The notes under the pieces were generated by a model. The model did not search any database. It saw only the letters and a program-made list of their open reading frames with translations, and had not been told where the DNA came from. 47,062 nt of DNA, from positions 55,073-102,134 of the forward strand of contig NW_014577180.1 in the NCBI RefSeq assembly GCF_000485595.1. Direction: 5' to 3'. This DNA is from Priapulus caudatus (lineage: Eukaryota > Priapulida > Priapulimorpha > Priapulimorphida > Priapulidae). The translations under genes were made by a program, and so were the position numbers. How positions within the stretch are numbered: position 1 is the stretch's first letter; each line of letters begins with the position of its first letter. Shown here in pieces: positions 42,594 through 47,062 of this stretch.

Positions 42594-44817
42594 CTAAGAC
42601 GGAAAAAAATTAATACAGCTTTGTTTAGAAAACGCACTTCCGACAGCTATAGTAAATCCCTTTTATGCAGAGAGACTCAAACATAAATGTGCGCAGTGCG
42701 TAATCTAGATAGCAGGTAAGCTATACAGATACAATATCGTGAAGCTCTGCATCTGTGGCCAATATTTTAGCTTATAATATCTAGAGCCTTTGCTAGTAAA
42801 TGCCCAGGGACATTGGATGAAATAGGGTGAATATTGATTACAGGCTGTTCCAATAAGAACATCGAGCGATTTCCATAACTTTCATGCCGCATCACTGTTG
42901 ATGGCCTGCCCTTATATATACACACACACACGCACGAATGCACCTGATACGTAATCCATGCAGAACGATATGGAAAACATGCAGCGAGCATATAGGGGAC
43001 TCATATGATGGACGCCCACATATCAAACAGACCCTCGCGCACACATGGAAAGTTGTTTTGGGAGATTGTAATGGAAAACTGTCCCCACACCTCTTGGTGG
43101 GCGCGTGTACTCATGCCTGCTGCCGCAGACGCCCACTGTATGGCAAGTTTGAGATTGTACCTCCTTTGGTGCTTGTATCGCAACAAAGTCTGCGAATATC
43201 TTCTTAGCCTTGGGAGCGAGCTTCACCGCCTTTGTCTTCTTGTACTCCTCACAGGCTATCCAGAATTCTAGGTTCTCCTCGCTGAACTCTGACCTCAAGA
43301 ATACCCGAAACAGAGACAATCCGTCTGCATAAAAACAGAAGGCAAGTTTTTCAGAAAATACAGTCACTCAAGCACACAAAGCTATATATGCGCGCGCACG
43401 CATGTACGCACCTACGCGCACACGTTCCATAGTCGGCGCGGCATACGTATACGCCACACAATAGTAATTAAACGCCTTTCCCTCAACCGGCATCGGTATC
43501 AGAAGGGAATATAATACCATTAGACTATGGCATCAACAGCTGATAATACATGTATTATGAATTATGTATTATTAGCTCTTGAGATCATCAGGAGTGAATA
43601 ATTTGTTTTCATTGATTCCTGCATGCGTCGGAATGCTCCTGTTCACCCCTGTTTGTCCCTCATGCGATCTGACGACGACATAGCGAAGGGGATAAAGAGA
43701 ACTTATAGAAGGGAAATGTGAACGATTTAAATAAGTGAAATAACATTTGAGCTGTAACAAGTTTGGTCAGCATAAGATCTCCTCTTCCACACACGGTATA
43801 CTGTTTCATATATTGTGCATGCGCAAGTGGCTGCACGTTATTTTAAATGGGAACCAAATTTCTACGCTATACCAGCAGTCCACGCATACACGCCCGCCCG
43901 CACGCAAACTCGCCTGTCCACCCGTTCACACGTGCCTGTCACACTTGCCTGTAATGCGTTCATACACGCACGTAGGTACAAATGCGCGCATGCACGCCCC
44001 CCCCCCCCACACGCACACAGATACACAATACAAACACACGGCCACAGTAACCCCTGAAAGTGTAAGGTAGTACGAAATTGATGCACTGAATGACAAACTA
44101 TCGCACTATAACACTGCATTAGTAGCCATACATTAGTAAGGAACATTAGGAGATTAACTAGACTATCATGTCCGATAATGGCCAGCGCGTTTCTGAACGT
44201 ACTATTGCAGTTGACCACGCATTCATATCAATATAATCCGGATTTTACCTCCCGAGTGATGCACATACCGCAGTCAAGTGAACATTGGACAGACAGCGCA
44301 CATAGAATCCTACGATAAACTTATATGAGTAATTTAAGAGAATATATTACGGAAGAGTTGGATACCCCTAAATGAGGTAATCATGCATGCCTTAAAGATT
44401 TTCATTTTGAAATTTCTGGAAACGTTCGTGATTTTCGTCATCATGCCATTGTCAGTGAAACGGTGGCAGCCGCCGAGTTATGTTACTGAGAGAGTTAGTT
44501 ACTGAGAGATGCCCCCTAACTTTATCACCCGGATGGCCGGCAAGCGTAATAAAATGCTCCTATAACGTGTCATGCGTAAACATTATAACCTACTACACAC
44601 GCGCACACACAAACACACACACATTGGCGCGCACACACAAACACACACATTGGCGCGCACACACACACGCGTACACACGCATGCACATGCACGTGTATAC
44701 GCACATAGCGCTCCGCACACACGCACGTACACAGGCACACACGCACACACACACGCACACGCTTAGCGCTCCGCACACACGCACACACACGCGCGCACAC
44801 GCACACACATATACACA

Positions 44818-44865
<48 letters not shown>

Positions 44866-45286
44866 ACCCATCACACACACCACAACAGTCATGCCCTTGC
44901 TGATCAGACAATCGATCCGGTTTCTTCCATCCATACTAACGTGCACGTATTTGGGAACGTGATCGCTGGGCCGAGCTTCCGCAATCAGTCGTGTGCAAAT
45001 AAAGCCGTATAGGATTGTTTCAGTTGATGAAGGTGCCCTTGCGACACGCCCCTGCTCCCACGTCAACAGCGATCGTCGCTTTAATTAAGTACTTTCGTCT
45101 CCTTATAGGATGACGCGGGCAAGTAAGAGCGAGTTTTTGACTTATGGAGCCGTCTTTGGACATCTGCGTTCCGTGAATGCGCGCTGGCCGTTAGTCGCAT
45201 ATACGGCGAGGGCAACTGTAGGCTTGGGCGATCGATTGGCACACAGACGTCAACGATAAGAAGGGTGTACCTGTCGTACATACCAA

Positions 45287-45322
<36 letters not shown>

Positions 45323-45658
45323 TATATATATCAATCAGATCGAGTCTCCTCGGAAGAATGGTGATGGCATGCCCAAGATGGTCTGTGCAGCATAATTGAC
45401 CGAATTTCATCGGCTGACTGCAGGCCAGTATCGCGTCTAAGTTGTCGATGTACGTCAGTCGCTGGCCGCCCCGAGAAGCCCGACCCTGTTGAGGTTCCCA
45501 GAGAAGCAAGTCGTGCGCGGCAACATTATTTGTTGGACACAGTGCCCCGCCAAACGCAATCTCTCGATCGTATCTAGGGAGAGTGGTGGTAGTTCCCCAT
45601 AAATCACCTCATTCGGAACACGATCCTGCCAGGTGACATTACATACTTTTCGGAGCAT

Positions 45659-45696
<38 letters not shown>

Positions 45697-45843
45697 TAGG
45701 CGTGTACGTGCGTGTAGGTATATTAGGTTAGGTATATATTAGCAGGAGTTAATAAAGTTATTAACTCCTGATATAAGCTATATATATATATATATTATAT
45801 GTGTGTGTGTGGTGTGTGTGCGTGCGTGCGTGCGTGCTGTGTG

Positions 45844-45878
<35 letters not shown>

Positions 45879-46668
45879 GTGTGTGTGTGTGTGTGTGTGT
45901 GTAGTACAGTGTTTTAGCCAGACAATTAATTAGTAAATCTTCAGGACGGCCGCGATAAGCCCAGAAGACATTAGCTGCATACTTAAGAGTGGACATAAAT
46001 TAACGTGACAGAAGGCATTGCAAAATTGTCATTAAGGGGTACCTCGGACGGTAGTCGCGACCGGTCGTGGTACAACGACCCTTGAATTGACACTAACGAG
46101 GAAACAGGTCGGACGACGATAGATACAGATAAAAGACAGGGGTTTTGGTAGAAACGGGAGAGACGTCGACGTACAGCTGACTGGTATGTGTACATGTTGC
46201 TATCGCTGTTTACAATAAAGCTATAGTTGTCACTGTTTACACAACTGTTACGTTCTACTGTCTACGAACCGATATTCCACTCTACATGTGTGTGCATGTG
46301 TATTTGAGTGAGAGAGTGTGTGTGTATGTATCTCTGTGTGTGCGTGCGTGCGTGTGGAGTGCGTGTGTGTCGCGTGTTCGTGTGTTAACGGTTTTTGTGT
46401 GCATAAACAGGTCGAATTTTTATCGACTTACACTTATCGTGCAGCAAGGTTGTCCAGATCTCGCCCATCCCAGCGCCACCTGTCGGGAAGGTCGCGGCGG
46501 AGGAGGAAGAAGAGGAATTCTCTCTCCCGCATCTCTCGTACGGTGTCTCCATGTTAGAGCGGAGTCGGTGTGACGCCGCGCCAGGAATCCCAGCTTCTCC
46601 TTAACATCCTTCGCACTGAAAAATGTCGGTTTACTCTCAAGAGACGTTCTTCTCGTATCTGGATCCAT
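42417..46668 (-). CDS. RGS-domain protein, small R4-type, three exons
   Basis: Exons in transcript order: 46668-46434 (235 nt), 43324-43161 (164 nt), 42593-42417 (177 nt). Phases match (1+2, then 0) and give 191 codons plus stop, the usual size of small R4-type RGS proteins (about 180-205 aa). The N-terminus reads [17 protein letters not shown] then [16 protein letters not shown], like the membrane-targeting N-terminal helix of RGS4/5/8/16. The RGS domain follows: [67 protein letters not shown]. Residues contacting the G-alpha switch regions in RGS4 (the SEEN asparagine, the asparagine after TR....N, D-S and R of DSYxRF) are present, so GTPase-accelerating activity is expected. ATG 46666-46668 is the first in the frame. 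The middle of exon 1 (PPPPRPS) is unusual for the family. Confidence 0.88.
43161..43324 (-). CDS. RGS gene, exon 2 (N-terminal half of RGS box)
   Basis: The acceptor is TTTTTATGCAG and the donor GAG|GTACAA. It encodes [20 protein letters not shown] through IQAPKE. The intron to exon 3 is 567 bp. Confidence 0.92.
44595..44882. repeat. CA/CACG microsatellite array with higher-order units
   Basis: Mixed (CA)n and (CACG)n, ending in about 45 bases of pure CA. ACACACATTGGCGCGCACAC occurs twice, and a unit with TAGCGCTCCGCACACACGCAC occurs twice (44705, 44764), which shows segmental expansion within the array. Confidence 0.9.
45287..45330. repeat. TA microsatellite
   Basis: (TA)n of about 40 bases in RGS intron 1. 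Confidence 0.9.
45661..45693. repeat. TA microsatellite
   Basis: (TA)n of about 30 bases in RGS intron 1. Confidence 0.85.
45735..45774. repeat. Short inverted repeat
   Basis: TATATTAGCAGGAGTTAATA and TATTAACTCCTGATATA are near reverse complements with a short loop: a 15-bp-class hairpin between two microsatellites. Confidence 0.7.
45780..45904. repeat. TA then GT microsatellite
   Basis: (TA)n passes into (GT)n and (GTGC)n, with single-base TGTTG interruptions. Confidence 0.9.
46434..46668 (-). CDS. RGS gene, exon 1
   Basis: ATG at 46668-46666, donor A|GTGTAAGT. The frame continues with no stop to VALGWARSG and the phase-1 donor. The WA.S motif lies at the spacing expected before the RGS box, although the following residues match the family poorly, so a small sequencing error near 46450 is possible. 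Confidence 0.75.
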
Positions 46669-47062
46669 GAGTGTCAAGTGCGAATCGTTCTTTTTATGGC
46701 TATATACTGTATATATATATTTATATGATTTTTACGACGTCGGGTTGCGACACCTATCCTAACGGTCACTAGCAAACGCAGTCGTTACGGCAACGTGATA
46801 ACGTTGTTAATTCGAATCGCAACTGCCACGATAGCAACTCTCAGCCACCGGGCACGTGAACGAGAAGTGTAGATGTTGAACGCGCAACCAATGCGGCGAT
46901 CAATACACGCACAACACGCCAGCACCTCGCACTAGTTCTTCACTCTTAGCTACTAAGGCCCAATGGCAGTCAGTAGCCGCGTGAGCAGGAGGAATACGGA
47001 GATTCGCAGCCACAGATCGCACATATAGAACTATAGGCAGCCTTTCACCGAATCGCTAGAGC
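46669..47062 (-). promoter_or_regulatory. Upstream region of the RGS gene
   Basis: On the minus strand a TA-rich stretch (plus 46701-46727, including TATATATATATTTATATGA) lies 35-60 bases before the ATG and could hold a TATA-like core. No other element is recognised. An upstream 5' UTR exon cannot be excluded. Confidence 0.3.

Larger units (their letters stand above)
43325..46433 (-). other. RGS intron 1 (3.1 kb), microsatellite-rich
   Basis: This holds the CA, TA and GT arrays listed separately and a C-run with CA repeat at 43997-44020. No exon was recognised inside. The 100-160-codon frames over the CA/GT arrays are low-complexity artefacts. Confidence 0.6.

Noticed and set aside
42938-43271. 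Plus-strand frames over the RGS exon 2
   Set aside because: Antisense shadows of the well-supported RGS exon.
44480-45066. 100-160-codon frames on both strands over CA/GT arrays
   Set aside because: Products of the CA/GT microsatellite (His-Thr and Val-Cys repeats), inside an RGS intron.
1-47062. tRNA, rRNA or CRISPR arrays
   Set aside because: None recognised by eye. Tandem repeats seen are microsatellites or transposon ends without spacers of CRISPR type.

Overview
The window is eukaryotic, and almost certainly from an invertebrate animal. It has spliced genes with GT-AG introns, an RGS (regulator of G-protein signalling) gene, which is a metazoan-type host gene, and long AT-rich non-coding stretches with microsatellites. 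It also holds a dense, layered set of animal-type transposable elements: P-element/THAP9-like, hAT, PIF/Harbinger, CR1/L2-like LINEs, a DUF6589-type element, gypsy-like gag-protease and a long-inverted-repeat foldback element. The species cannot be told from the sequence. It is a scaffold from a draft assembly: there is a run of N at 35366-35767, a single N at 36850, and a roughly 4.6-4.8 kb duplicated block that looks partly like unpolished long-read sequence.

Layout. 1-1800: a 65-nt near-perfect hairpin, an orphan CxxC zinc-finger terminal exon and a hAT C-terminal domain fragment. 1822-5494: a multi-exon P-element transposase-like pseudogene, interrupted by a 616-bp hAT-type MITE with a perfect 8-bp target duplication and carrying a duplicated exon. 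5778-7255: an internally deleted PIF/Harbinger element with a TTA target duplication and palindromic ends. 7620-8170: two acidic exon-like segments. 9071-10410: a decayed LINE (ORF1 plus the start of ORF2). 10740-13840: an OB-fold protein gene that looks intact, with a TATA box and three tandem upstream repeats. 13839-18200: a 138-aa orphan ORF followed by a GC-rich zinc-finger, Ala/Arg-rich retroelement-like gene with a polypurine tract and LTR-like start. 18200-25840: exons of a DUF6589-type gene. The blocks 15495-20283 and 20284-25140 are two versions of the same sequence. 27036-28500: gypsy-like gag/protease relic. 30638-31734: an insertion flanked by a 12-bp direct repeat. 31993-32217: an orphan terminal exon. 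33627-37880: a CR1/L2-like LINE with a 2A-like motif, PHD-type zinc finger, endonuclease and reverse transcriptase, broken by frameshifts, the N gap and foldback-element insertions. 38946-42416: AT-rich DNA with microsatellites. 42417-46668: the RGS gene on the minus strand.

Only two genes look capable of making an intact protein: the RGS gene (three exons, 191 codons, matching intron phases) and the OB-fold gene (six proposed exons, one uncertain junction). Nearly everything else is transposon-derived and carries stops, frameshifts, nested insertions or truncations. No operon-like cooperation is expected. The biological story is successive insertion and decay, overlaid with assembly artefacts that must be separated from real mutations.
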